Shown: in pieces, positions 23,800 to 31,743 of the stretch
Position numbering within the stretch: position 1 is the stretch's first letter
Layout of the letters: every line of letters begins with the position of its first letter
Assembly (NCBI GenBank): GCA_017466805.1
Contig: JAFTTN010000061.1
Coordinates: forward strand, 1-57,264
Source of the DNA: Clostridia bacterium
Lineage (GTDB): Bacteria; Bacillota; Clostridia; Oscillospirales; CAG-382
Length of the DNA stretch: 57,264 nucleotides
Reading direction: 5' to 3'
Position numbers and translations under genes: made by a program
Notes under the pieces: generated by a model
Databases searched by the model: none
What the model was told of the DNA's origin: nothing
What the model saw: only the letters and a program-made list of their open reading frames with translations

Positions 23800-24237
23800 C
23801 TATACCCCCAATTTTTCCTTGATGGAATTAAGATATTGCCGCGAAACGATAACCTTTTCGCCGTTTAACAGCGTGGCGCAAAGCCGACTGTGCTTTTCGC
23901 TGTTTATAGAACGCACTTTTTTTAGATTTACCAGCGTTGATTTGGATATGCGTGAAAATGGGGTATGCGCGAGCTTTGCTTCGATTTCGCCAAGCTTCAT
24001 TTTGGTTTCGTAGGAATCGTGTGCGGTATAGAAAAAGCATTTTCGGTCGACGGTTTCGAAATAGAAAATATCCGAAACGCTTATAAAATACGTTTCGCCG
24101 TTAAGCCTGCCTGCCATACGGTTGTCGGCAAGGCTTAAAAATGCGAGTATTTCCTCGAGCTCGCTGTCGAGATAGCCGTAGCATACGGTTATTTCGGGCT
24201 CGGCAATGCTTGGGTCGTGCTTGATTGTGAGCTTCAT
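23800..24237 (-). CDS. LytTR-family DNA-binding regulator
   Basis: ATG at 24237 is chosen because of AAAGGAGGG just upstream; longer readings run into the intergenic repeat. The 145 residues have a short amino-terminal part and a LytTR domain: FYFETVDRKCFFYTAHDSYE, FSRISKSTLVNLKKVRSI, and the end VIVSRQYLNSIKEKLGV. It lacks a receiver domain, as usual for the LytTR/DUF3021 two-gene systems. It probably controls its own operon. The sequence resembles the LytTR protein at 41028-41459. Confidence 0.92.
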   Translation of the reverse strand: MKLTIKHDPSIAEPEITVCYGYLDSELEEILAFLSLADNRMAGRLNGETYFISVSDIFYFETVDRKCFFYTAHDSYETKMKLGEIEAKLAHTPFSRISKSTLVNLKKVRSINSEKHSRLCATLLNGEKVIVSRQYLNSIKEKLGV

Positions 24238-24259
24238 AGCGTACCCTCCTTTTGAAATA

Positions 24260-24288
24260 ATGATACAATATCCGCGTGACGTTTTCAA
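24260..24288 (-). promoter_or_regulatory. Promoter of the LytTR/DUF3021 pair
   Basis: Minus strand TTGAAA (24283-24288), 17-bp spacer, TATCAT (24260-24265), 22 bp before the start. Confidence 0.72.
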
Positions 24289-24342
24289 GCGGTTTTGCTC
24301 GACCTGCAGTTGAGCTGTCGCAAAATGCAAATATATACGGTC

Positions 24343-24508
24343 GAATAAAATAAAAAAGCTCACTGCGGTGCATCGCCCTTCGGTGAGCTTTTTGTTTTGG
24401 TAAAGGGAGGGAGCGGGAAAACGAACGGGAAATTGCTTTTTTGGGGTAAAAAGTTTTGAAGGGGTCAAGGGGAAGCTTTTTCAAAAGCGTCCCCTTGGAA
24501 CGACCGCT
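24343..24508. repeat. Intergenic 165-bp repeat, copy B
   Basis: Near-identical copy of 23120-23284 in the same orientation. It has the same boundaries (GAATAAAATAAAAAAGCTC... to ...CCCCTTGGAACGACCGC) and the same two stem-loops; the loop of the first stem differs. Confidence 0.85.
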
Positions 24509-24524
24509 AATTTCAAATTCGCGC

Positions 24525-25418
24525 TTAATGGTGGTGATGGTGATGATGGTGATGCGCCGAGTGCGCAGAATGGTCGATTTGGCAGGAGATTTCGGGGCAA
24601 TGCTCGCCTTCGGCTTCCAATTCAAGCGTTGCGTGGACTATGCCGTGCTCGTTAAGCTCTTGCCTTACCTTTTGCTTAATTTCGGCGTGGTCGCCGTTTG
24701 TAACAATATGCATGGTTGCATAAATGCGCTGCCCGTCGATAGTGCGTAGGTGAATATGGTGAACGTCGAGCACCCCTTCGATTTCCAAAAGGTGATGCTT
24801 TAATTCGTTTATATCGACCGACGATTTTTCGAGAAAAATATCGATAATTTCCTTTAGATTTCTGCAGGCGTTGATTAAAATAAACAGCGCAACGCATATA
24901 GACATAATCGGGTCGATGATTGCAAAATTTGTAAACCGCATTACTATTGCGCCCAAAAGCACCAAAGCCCAGCCGAGCACGTCCTCGAGCATATGCAGGT
25001 TTACTGCTTTTTGGTTCAAAGAGCCTTCGCCGCGGGTGAAAAGCGCCGCGCAAAAGTTGACGCATACACCGACAACCGCAAAGATTATCATTCCGTTGTA
25101 GTTAATTTCGGTTGGCGTGATAATACGCTCGACCGCGTTGGAAATAACCGCCAATGAGCCGATAAAAAGAATAAGCGTGGTTATAAGCGAGCCGATAACC
25201 GAATAGCGCACATAGCCGTAGGTGTATTTTTCGTCGGGCTGCTTTTTGCTTTTCTTTTCGAGAAAATAGGATATTCCTATGCTTGCCGCGTCGCCCAAAT
25301 CGTGTACCGCATCGGATATAATTGCAACGCTCCCTGTGAAAATTCCGCCGATAAATTCAAAAACCGCAAACAGCGAATTAAGTAAAAATGCAATTAATAT
25401 GTTCCTTTCGGTTTTCAT
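24525..25418 (-). CDS. Cation diffusion facilitator metal exporter with His-rich tail
   Basis: Start ATG at 25418 follows ACGGAGGCGG; 297 residues. Six membrane helices are visible, with the TM2 metal site SDAVHDLGDAASIGISYF (Asp36, His39, Asp40 region) and a TM5 site in NLHMLEDVLGW, then a cytoplasmic CDF dimer domain (VHHIHLRTIDGQRIYATMHI). It ends in a tail of nine consecutive His, unusual and probably metal-binding. It likely exports Zn, Co or similar divalent ions. It is divergent from a TetR regulator. Confidence 0.92.
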   Translation of the reverse strand: MKTERNILIAFLLNSLFAVFEFIGGIFTGSVAIISDAVHDLGDAASIGISYFLEKKSKKQPDEKYTYGYVRYSVIGSLITTLILFIGSLAVISNAVERIITPTEINYNGMIIFAVVGVCVNFCAALFTRGEGSLNQKAVNLHMLEDVLGWALVLLGAIVMRFTNFAIIDPIMSICVALFILINACRNLKEIIDIFLEKSSVDINELKHHLLEIEGVLDVHHIHLRTIDGQRIYATMHIVTNGDHAEIKQKVRQELNEHGIVHATLELEAEGEHCPEISCQIDHSAHSAHHHHHHHHH

Positions 25419-25440
25419 AGCCGCCTCCGTGTGCTTCTGC

Positions 25441-25469
25441 TTGACTTTATAAGCCCGATATTGTATAAT
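25441..25469 (+). promoter_or_regulatory. Promoter and operator region between CDF exporter and TetR gene
   Basis: TTGACT (25441-25446), 17-bp spacer, TATAAT (25464-25469). The 115-nt leader to the TetR start carries CTGTTCGG at 25489, GTTC-AATAAC-GAAC at 25549-25562 and CTGTTCGGG at 25573, candidate repressor sites. The exporter promoter overlaps on the other strand. Confidence 0.7.
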
Positions 25470-25590
25470 ATGTTTAATACAAAACAAACTGTTCGGTTTT
25501 ATTATAAATAAAAAAATAAGGCTTTCAATAAGCAAAAACCGAAAGCTGTTCAATAACGAACAAAAAGCAAAAACTGTTCGGGAGGGGAAT

Positions 25591-26157
25591 ATGGACAGAC
25601 GGCAAAGAAAAACGCGCGACGCGATTTTTAACGCATTTTCGCGCCTGCTTTCGAAAAAGAACTACAATCAAATATCGGTGCAGGAGATTATCGACGAGGC
25701 GAACGTCGGGCGGACGACCTTTTACGCGCATTTCGAAACCAAGGATTTTTTGCTGAAATCGCTTTGCGAGGAGCTTTTCGACCATATAATCGACACGGCT
25801 ATGGGAATGCCGCACAGCCACAGCCGTTTGACCTGCGGGCTGGAGGCGGATTCGGTGTTTTTGCACCTTTTGCGGCATTTGCAGGAAAACGATTTGAACA
25901 TTCTTGCCCTGCTTTCCTCGGAAAACAACGAAATTTTTCTGCGGTATTTCAAAAGCAATCTAAAAAAGCTTATCGTTTCGCAATATGCCGAAAAGGGAAG
26001 ATTGAAGAAGTCTAACTTGCCGGAGGATTATTTGGTAAACCATATTTCATCGTCGTTTGTCGAAGCGGTGAGCTGGTGGATAACCCGCAAAATGAAGGAA
26101 ACGCCCGAGCAGATTACCGAATACTTTTTGGCAACGGTAGATATGCTTGCGCTGTAG
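25591..26157 (+). CDS. TetR-family transcriptional regulator
   Basis: The 188 residues start with a classic TetR HTH: TRDAIFNAFSRLLSKKNYNQ, ISVQEIIDEANVGRTTFYAH and FETKDFLLKSL. A helical ligand-binding region follows, of the TetR_C type seen in DhaS-like regulators (SSFVEAVSWWITRKMKETPE). It is divergent from the CDF exporter with shared promoter space and repeated CTGTTCGG words, so regulation of itself and the exporter is likely. Whether it senses metal is unknown. The site GGGAGGGG precedes the ATG. Confidence 0.93.
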   Translation: MDRRQRKTRDAIFNAFSRLLSKKNYNQISVQEIIDEANVGRTTFYAHFETKDFLLKSLCEELFDHIIDTAMGMPHSHSRLTCGLEADSVFLHLLRHLQENDLNILALLSSENNEIFLRYFKSNLKKLIVSQYAEKGRLKKSNLPEDYLVNHISSSFVEAVSWWITRKMKETPEQITEYFLATVDMLAL

Positions 26158-26160
26158 AAA

Positions 26161-26190
26161 AAAACGAGCGAAGAACACCTCGCTCGTTTT
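26161..26190. terminator. Bidirectional terminator
   Basis: AAAACGAGCGA and TCGCTCGTTTT form a perfect 11-bp stem with an 8-nt loop between the convergent TetR and hpt genes. Confidence 0.88.
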
Positions 26191-26195
26191 ATTAT

Positions 26196-26714
26196 TTAAC
26201 CTTTGAATTCTGCAATATAGGGAAGATTGCGGTACTTTTCATCGCAATCCAAGCCGTAGCCGATAACGAAAAGATCGGGAATGGTAAAGAGCGAAAGGTC
26301 CGCATCGAAATCGACAAGTCTGCGCGAGGGCTTATCGAGCAGGGCAACGACCTTTAAGGAAAGCGGATTTCTTGCCTTTAGGTTGTCGACGACAAGGCTT
26401 AGCGTTCTGCCGGTATCGACGATGTCCTCGACGATGATAACGTGGTATTTGCTTATATCCTGGTCGAGATCGAGCGTTATGCTAACGGTGCCGGTGGAAA
26501 CGGTGCCGTTGTAATAGCTTTTTGCGCACATAAAGCCGATTTCAAGCGGGGCATCGATAGCGCGGCAGAGGTCTGCCATAAAAACGAACGCGCCCTTTAA
26601 AATGCTTACAAGCAATAAAGGCTTGCCTCGGTATTCTGCGGCAAGCTGCTTGCCGACAAATGCGATTTTATTTTTGATTTCTTCTTCGGTGATAATAATG
26701 TTGTGGTTGTTCAT
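26196..26714 (-). CDS. hpt: Hypoxanthine phosphoribosyltransferase
   Basis: The 172 residues show the PRPP-binding motif VIIVEDIVDTGRTLSLVV and the flexible loop region CAKSYYNGTVSTGTV of type I phosphoribosyltransferases of the HPRT family. It salvages hypoxanthine (and guanine) to IMP/GMP with PRPP. It lies three bases after xpt on the same strand, forming a purine-salvage operon. The length is normal and the gene intact. Confidence 0.95.
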   Translation of the reverse strand: MNNHNIIITEEEIKNKIAFVGKQLAAEYRGKPLLLVSILKGAFVFMADLCRAIDAPLEIGFMCAKSYYNGTVSTGTVSITLDLDQDISKYHVIIVEDIVDTGRTLSLVVDNLKARNPLSLKVVALLDKPSRRLVDFDADLSLFTIPDLFVIGYGLDCDEKYRNLPYIAEFKG

Positions 26715-26717
26715 TTT

Positions 26718-27308
26718 TTATACAGCTACCGTTTCTCTGAATTTTATAGTGTTGGTTTCGTGGTCCATCGATTCGACAATCGCGAGCGATTCCAAACGGT
26801 AACCGAGATTGCGAAGCACTCTTCCGCCGATTTGGAAGCCCTTTTCGATAGCAATGCCGAGCCCCATAACAGTTGCGCCCGCGCTTTCGGTGATTTTAAT
26901 CAAGCCCTGCATAGCACAGCCGTTTGCAAGAAAATCGTCGACGATAAGGACGCGGTCGTTTTCGTTCAAAAATCTTTTGGAAACTATAACGCTGTTGGTG
27001 TTTTTGTGTGTGAAGGATTCAACCTCGGCGATATACATTTCGCCGTCGATATTAATGCTTTTGGATTTTTTCGCAAAAACCACCGGCACATTGAAGCATC
27101 TTGCAACCGAGCAGGCGATAGCAATTCCCGATGCTTCGATAGTTAAAACCTTGGTTATATCGCAATCCTTGAAGCGATTATAAAATTCCTCGCCGATGCG
27201 GTCCATCAGCTCGATATCCATTTGGTGATTCAAAAAGCTGTCTACCTTTAAAACGTTGTTCGGCTTTATCGTGCCGTCTTTAATAATTCGTTCTTCGAGA
27301 AAATTCAT
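26718..27308 (-). CDS. xpt: Xanthine phosphoribosyltransferase
   Basis: The 196 residues match Xpt: [20 protein letters not shown] at the start, [18 protein letters not shown], the PRPP motif [14 protein letters not shown] and the closing [18 protein letters not shown]. It converts xanthine to XMP. It is the first gene of the xpt-hpt operon with a good promoter directly upstream. No guanine riboswitch is visible in the short leader. The ribosome site is CGGAGGA. Confidence 0.95.
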   Translation of the reverse strand: MNFLEERIIKDGTIKPNNVLKVDSFLNHQMDIELMDRIGEEFYNRFKDCDITKVLTIEASGIAIACSVARCFNVPVVFAKKSKSINIDGEMYIAEVESFTHKNTNSVIVSKRFLNENDRVLIVDDFLANGCAMQGLIKITESAGATVMGLGIAIEKGFQIGGRVLRNLGYRLESLAIVESMDHETNTIKFRETVAV

Positions 27309-27331
27309 AGCAATATTCCTCCGTTTGACGT

Positions 27332-27360
27332 ATTATAACACATAAAAATCGATTTGTCAG
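27332..27360 (-). promoter_or_regulatory. Promoter of xpt-hpt
   Basis: Minus strand CTGACA (27355-27360), 17-bp spacer, TATAAT (27332-27337). Confidence 0.8.
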
Positions 27361-27413
27361 CGGTTTTGTAAAATTATCGCGAAAAAGTGTAAAAATATAT
27401 TGGGTTTGTGCTA

Positions 27414-27442
27414 TTGATTTTGATATTAAAGGGTGATATAAT
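27414..27442 (+). promoter_or_regulatory. Promoter of coaX
   Basis: TTGATT (27414-27419), 17-bp spacer, TATAAT (27437-27442), followed by AAAAAGGAGG and the ATG at 27465. Confidence 0.78.
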
Positions 27443-27464
27443 CACAAAAAAGGAGGCGAAGACG

Positions 27465-28229
27465 ATGATTCTTGCTATCGATATAGGTAATACGAATATT
27501 GCTTTGGGCGGATTCGAGGGCGAAACCCCCTCGTTCGTGGCGCGCATTTCGACCGACGCACGCAAAACGAGCGATGAATACGCCGGTATTATTTCGAGCG
27601 CACTTTTGCTTTACGGTATAAAGAACGGCGATATCGACGGCGCGATAATCTCCTCGGTTGTGCCTCCGCTTACGAGCGTTATAAAAAACGCGGTAAGCTT
27701 TATTTGCGGTGTCGAAGCGCTCGCTGTCGGCCCCGGTATAAAAACCGGAATAAATATTCATTGCGACGATCCCTCTTCGGTCGGTGCAGACCTTATCTGT
27801 GCTTGCGTTGCGGTTAATAAACTATACAAGAGCCCTGCACTTATTATCGATATGGGCACGGCAACGAAGATGACATTAACCGATAAATCGGGCGGATTTT
27901 GCGGTGTTTCGATAATCCCCGGCGTTGCTATGGGTATGAAATCGCTTTCCGAGGGCACTGCACAGCTTCCGCAGGTAAGCCTCGACGAGCCCCGCTCGGT
28001 TATTGGGAAAAATACGGCGGACTGTATGCGCTCGGGCGTGATATTCGGCAACGCCAGCCTTATCGACGGTATGGTCGAACGCTTTTTCGAAGCGGCGGGC
28101 GGCGAAATGCCGATATATGCAACCGGCGGTCTGGCGGGCAGGGTAATAAAGCATTGCCGCCACGAAATTATTCTCGACGAAGATTTGGTGTTAAAGGGAT
28201 TATATATACTTTTTAACAAAAACAAATAA
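27465..28229 (+). CDS. coaX: Type III pantothenate kinase
   Basis: ATG at 27465 is set by AAAAAGGAGGCG; the 254 residues begin MILAIDIGNTNIALGGF, the phosphate-binding loop of CoaX (ASKHA fold). DPSSVGADLICACVAV and LIIDMGTATKMTL carry the family's conserved Asp/Gly/Thr residues. The enzyme phosphorylates pantothenate, the first step of coenzyme A synthesis, without feedback inhibition typical of CoaA. An ECF S component follows 97 bp downstream and may supply the vitamin. Confidence 0.95.
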   Translation: MILAIDIGNTNIALGGFEGETPSFVARISTDARKTSDEYAGIISSALLLYGIKNGDIDGAIISSVVPPLTSVIKNAVSFICGVEALAVGPGIKTGINIHCDDPSSVGADLICACVAVNKLYKSPALIIDMGTATKMTLTDKSGGFCGVSIIPGVAMGMKSLSEGTAQLPQVSLDEPRSVIGKNTADCMRSGVIFGNASLIDGMVERFFEAAGGEMPIYATGGLAGRVIKHCRHEIILDEDLVLKGLYILFNKNK

Positions 28230-28326
28230 ATATAGCTTTTAAATTCACATATACACGCCTTTTTCGGCGGTATAAATATAATGCGTTGCACCGCGTTTTT
28301 GCGGGCGACAGCAAGGAGGAATTTTT

Positions 28327-28911
28327 ATGAACTTAAAAAAAGGGATGTCGACAAAGACTATCGCCATAGGTGCGATAATGACGGCTATAGTAATCGTTGT
28401 TCAATGTCTTGCGACATACACCACATTCTTCGGTCCGTTTTCAACGGCAATCGCGTTGATACCTATCGTTATCGGCGCGGCTATGTGCGGTCCGTTGGTT
28501 GGCGCTTGGCTCGGATTCGTGTTCGGAATCGTCGTGATTGCCACAGGCGGTGCCGCTTTGTTCTTTGAATTCAGCATTCCGGGAACTATCGTAACCGTAA
28601 TTTTCAAAGGCACGTTATGCGGTTTGTCTGCCGGATTCGTTTATAAGCTGATCAAAAAGCACAATCTAACGGTTGCGGCAATCGCGTCGGCACTTATCGC
28701 TCCGCTCGTTAACACGGGGATTTTCTTATTGGGAAGTGCGATCTTCTTTCTTCCCAAAGCAGATATGATTGCAGAGAAATTAAGTCTCGGTGTTTCGGGA
28801 ATGGATGTGTTTGTCGCATTGGCGGGAGCAAATTTCCTTTTTGAATTGGGAATGTGCATCGTTTTAAGCCCCGTTATCGTAAGATTACTTAATATTAAAA
28901 AGAAAGCCTAA
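28327..28911 (+). CDS. ECF transporter S component, possibly for pantothenate
   Basis: The 194 residues form about six hydrophobic helices with IAIGAIMTAIVIVVQCLATY at the start and VGAWLGFVFGIVVIATGGAA, typical of the ECF substrate-binding S subunits. Such proteins capture vitamins and share an energising module encoded elsewhere. Placement after coaX suggests pantothenate (PanT-like), an inference from context. AAGGAGG precedes the ATG, and a terminator follows. Confidence 0.85.
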   Translation: MNLKKGMSTKTIAIGAIMTAIVIVVQCLATYTTFFGPFSTAIALIPIVIGAAMCGPLVGAWLGFVFGIVVIATGGAALFFEFSIPGTIVTVIFKGTLCGLSAGFVYKLIKKHNLTVAAIASALIAPLVNTGIFLLGSAIFFLPKADMIAEKLSLGVSGMDVFVALAGANFLFELGMCIVLSPVIVRLLNIKKKA

Positions 28912-28916
28912 AAACA

Positions 28917-28954
28917 AAAAACGCTGTCGCAATTTTGCTCGCGACAGCGTTTTC
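28917..28954. terminator. Bidirectional terminator
   Basis: AAAACGCTGTCGC and GCGACAGCGTTTT form a perfect 13-bp stem around a 10-nt loop between convergent genes. Confidence 0.9.
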
Positions 28955-28965
28955 TTATTGCTTGG

Positions 28966-30267
28966 TTATTTAAGCTCTTCGAAAAATTCCTTCGGCTTTT
29001 TGCAAAGCGGGCAGGTGAAATCTTCGCTCAGCTCGCCTTCGTGGATATAGCCGCAGATTTTGCAGACGTATTTTTTGCCGCCTGCCGCCGCTTCCTCGGG
29101 CAGAGTAACGGCAACACCGCCGCAGAGCTCTTCTGCCAAAGCGGAAAGCTGTTTTTCGCTTTCGGCGTTAAGCGCAGAGGTTATTTTAACGTCGTTCTGT
29201 GCTAGGGTAAGATTTTTGCTCTTCGAAAGCATTTCCTTCATCACCTTTGCCGCCATAGGCGCCCAGCTTCCGTTTTCGATAAAGCCTACGAAGCGGTTTT
29301 GGAAGTTGCGCTCGGTAAGGTGGTTTATAAATTCCTTCATAAAGGGGAATATATCTGCGTTATAGGTGGTGGTGGCAAGCACGAGCTTATCGTAACGGAA
29401 CGCGTCCTCGACAGCCTCTGCCATATCACAGCGTGCAAGGTCGTTCAAGGCAACCTTTACACCCTTTGCTTCGAGCATTTCGGCAAGCAAGCTTACCGCC
29501 TTTGCGGTGTTTCCGTATACCGAGGTATATGCGATAACCACGCCCTCTTCTTCGGGGCGGTAGCTCGACCAGATATCGTAAAGATTTATATAATATCCGA
29601 GATTTTCGGTAAGCACGGGGCCGTGGAGCGGGCAGATTATTTCGATATCGAGCCCTGCCGCCTTTTTAAGAAGCGACTGTACCTGCATTCCGTATTTGCC
29701 GACGATGCCGATATAATATCTTCTTGCCTCGCACGCCCAATCCTCCTCGGTATCGAGTGCGCCGAATTTGCCGAAGCCGTCGGCAGAGAAAAGCACCTTA
29801 TCGAAGCTGTCGTAGGTAACTATAACCTCGGGCCAATGCACCATCGGTGCGGTGACGAAGGTTAAATTATGCTTTCCGAGCGAAAGGGTACTGCCTTCGC
29901 CGACAACGATTTGCTTTTCGGGGAAATCGGTGCCGAAAAAGTTCTTCATCATAGCAAAAGCCTTTGCCGAGGAAACGATTTTCGCTTCGGGGTAGGCGTT
30001 TGCAAAATGAGCGATGCTTGCCGAATGGTCGGGCTCCATATGCTGAACCACGAGATAATCGGGGCTTTTGCCATCGAGCGCGTTTGCAAGGTTTGCAAGC
30101 CATTCGCTTGTGAAATTTATATCGACGGTATCCATAACCGCGATTTTTTCATCGATAATGCAATAGCTGTTATAAGCCATTCCGTTCGGGACGATATACT
30201 GCCCCTCGAACAGATCGATTTTTTTGTCGTTAACGCCGATATACTTTATATCGCTTGTGATATTCAT
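28966..30267 (-). CDS. FprA-type flavodiiron protein fused to rubredoxin
   Basis: The 433 residues hold a metallo-beta-lactamase-like diiron domain with H76-M-E78-P-D80-H81, a flavodoxin domain (VIAYTSVYGNTAKAVSLLAE near 250-390), and a carboxyl-terminal rubredoxin (KYVCKICGYI and FTCPLCKK, two Cys-X2-Cys knuckles). Such enzymes reduce O2 to water, or NO, protecting anaerobes. The rubredoxin domain provides its own electron donor. The gene lies 15 bp behind plsY in the same direction as the TIR operon. Confidence 0.93.
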   Translation of the reverse strand: MNITSDIKYIGVNDKKIDLFEGQYIVPNGMAYNSYCIIDEKIAVMDTVDINFTSEWLANLANALDGKSPDYLVVQHMEPDHSASIAHFANAYPEAKIVSSAKAFAMMKNFFGTDFPEKQIVVGEGSTLSLGKHNLTFVTAPMVHWPEVIVTYDSFDKVLFSADGFGKFGALDTEEDWACEARRYYIGIVGKYGMQVQSLLKKAAGLDIEIICPLHGPVLTENLGYYINLYDIWSSYRPEEEGVVIAYTSVYGNTAKAVSLLAEMLEAKGVKVALNDLARCDMAEAVEDAFRYDKLVLATTTYNADIFPFMKEFINHLTERNFQNRFVGFIENGSWAPMAAKVMKEMLSKSKNLTLAQNDVKITSALNAESEKQLSALAEELCGGVAVTLPEEAAAGGKKYVCKICGYIHEGELSEDFTCPLCKKPKEFFEELK

Positions 30268-30282
30268 TTTCTGTTTTCCTCT

Positions 30283-30906
30283 TTATTTATTACTGTGGTG
30301 TAAAAACGGAAGCAGGCAAAAGGCGATTCTTTCGTGCCTTTCGCGGCTTGCCAAAAGCTTTGCGGTAACCGTTCCTGTTATAAAAAGATATCCTGCATAT
30401 ATTGCGGCATCGTGCAGAAAAATCGGCATAAGCAACGCCGCGAGAGAAAAGCAAACAAGCGTCCGCAAAAAGTTTGGGGTTATTTTTATTATTATCGAAA
30501 AAACGATAAAGGTTATGCCGAGCACGGTGACGCTAACCAAATTCGGCGCAAGCCCCATCAGACTGCCGAAGCTTACGCTTATACCCTTGCCGCCCTTGAA
30601 CTTATGAAAAATCGGGAAGCAATGGCCGACAACCGCCGCGGCAAGCACCAAGGCAATGCCCCAAGCGTTCGTTGCAAAAAAGGAGTGGTAGATAAACACC
30701 GGCAAAAAACCCTTTGCCATATCGCAAAACGCGGTTGCACAGCCGCAGGCTATTCCGCCCTTCGAAAAAGCGTTGTAGGCACCGGGGTTTTGGTCGTCGC
30801 TTTGTGTTACAATATCCTTTTTTGCAAACAGATATCCGAAATATTTGGCGAAAAGCAATCCGCCGCTTAAATAACTTATAACCGTAAAAATCAGTGTGGA
30901 TAACAC
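30283..30906 (-). CDS. plsY: Glycerol-3-phosphate acyltransferase PlsY
   Basis: The 207-residue membrane protein shows PlsY motifs: SGGLLFAKYFGYLFAKKDI (motif 1 region with Ser/Gly), ALVLAAAVVGHCFPIFHKFKGGKGISVSFG (motif 2, His and GGKG) and the third motif near the end is weakly visible. It transfers acyl from acyl-phosphate to glycerol 3-phosphate in phospholipid synthesis. It sits between the TIR operon (24 bp upstream) and fprA with no visible terminator, so it may be read from the TIR promoter. The amino end ISYLSGG deviates slightly from the usual IP-SGY. Confidence 0.92.
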   Translation of the reverse strand: MLSTLIFTVISYLSGGLLFAKYFGYLFAKKDIVTQSDDQNPGAYNAFSKGGIACGCATAFCDMAKGFLPVFIYHSFFATNAWGIALVLAAAVVGHCFPIFHKFKGGKGISVSFGSLMGLAPNLVSVTVLGITFIVFSIIIKITPNFLRTLVCFSLAALLMPIFLHDAAIYAGYLFITGTVTAKLLASRERHERIAFCLLPFLHHSNK

Positions 30907-30930
30907 TATTAAAACACCTCTTTTAAAGGC

Positions 30931-31734
30931 TTAAATATTGCTTCTCCAGCTTTCGTCCTTTTCGATGCGCGATTGGCGCGAGCGCTTTTCGCATTCGATA
31001 CGGTGCTTACTTCCGCGGGCGAAGAGGTTTATTTTGGTATCCTCACCGAAGGATTGCTGAAGAATATCCTCGACAGTGCCGTTCGAAAGGAAGCTGCAGG
31101 AGAAGATGTCGATATTCGCAACGCGCTCTGCTATAGAATAGTGGAACGCAATATGGCTTTGCGCCACCACAAGCACGCCCGATATATATTCGGGGTTTTG
31201 CAGCTTATCGTAGATAACGTAGGGGCGGGAGATGGCTTGCATATTAATACGCGGCGCGACGTTATCGAGCCATTTGAATATGCTTTCCATATTCGCATCG
31301 ATGTTTTCGGCGGTTATCATATAGTGAGGGCCGAAATCGTTGCCGGTATCGATATTACCGCTTACCCCTTCGAAAATGCGGCGGTCAACCACGTTCGTGC
31401 TTATCGTGCCGGCATAAAGCTGATGGCGGATAAGACGGGTTACCTCCTCCTCGCTAAAGAATTGGTCGGTAAGAATATCGACGAAATAGCAAGAGCGGTA
31501 GGGGAATGTATGTATTGTTATATGCGAGCCGTTGGCGCAGATACAGAACGCGCTTACGCCGACGTCCTCCGCATCCTTGCAGTAATAGTAAGGAACGAGG
31601 AAGGGGGGCATAATAGGCTTCATTTCCAAGCTGGTTGCAAGCTGTACCAAAAGGTCGTTTACAACCATAATGCTGTTGGACTGTTCGACAAAGCAGCCGT
31701 ACGCGTCCAGCATATAATGTCTGTTTGCAAGCAT
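30931..31734 (-). CDS. Tandem SpeD-like (S-adenosylmethionine decarboxylase fold) protein
   Basis: The 267 residues contain two copies of the SpeD signature. Copy 1: Ser70-His71 in CANGSHITIHTFPY with His75, but Asp90 where Cys is expected. Copy 2: Ser193-His194 in VVAQSHIAFHYS with His198 and Cys213 in DIFSCSF. The spacing Ser, +5 His, +20 Cys equals that of bacterial SpeD (pyruvoyl Ser, catalytic His and Cys). SpeD enzymes make decarboxylated AdoMet for spermidine; some relatives decarboxylate arginine or ornithine. Here only copy 2 could mature, and the Glu before the cleavage Ser is Gln. It is the last gene of the TIR operon, 9 bp after its neighbour. Confidence 0.8.
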   Translation of the reverse strand: MLANRHYMLDAYGCFVEQSNSIMVVNDLLVQLATSLEMKPIMPPFLVPYYYCKDAEDVGVSAFCICANGSHITIHTFPYRSCYFVDILTDQFFSEEEVTRLIRHQLYAGTISTNVVDRRIFEGVSGNIDTGNDFGPHYMITAENIDANMESIFKWLDNVAPRINMQAISRPYVIYDKLQNPEYISGVLVVAQSHIAFHYSIAERVANIDIFSCSFLSNGTVEDILQQSFGEDTKINLFARGSKHRIECEKRSRQSRIEKDESWRSNI

Positions 31735-31743
31735 TCTTTGCTC

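Noticed and set aside
24101-24625. Minus-strand frame through the 165-bp repeat
   Set aside because: It is a frame across an intergenic repeat and the LytTR gene in another phase, without a ribosome site.
27309-27360. Guanine riboswitch ahead of xpt
   Set aside because: The leader between the promoter and xpt is only about 25 nt, too short for the aptamer.
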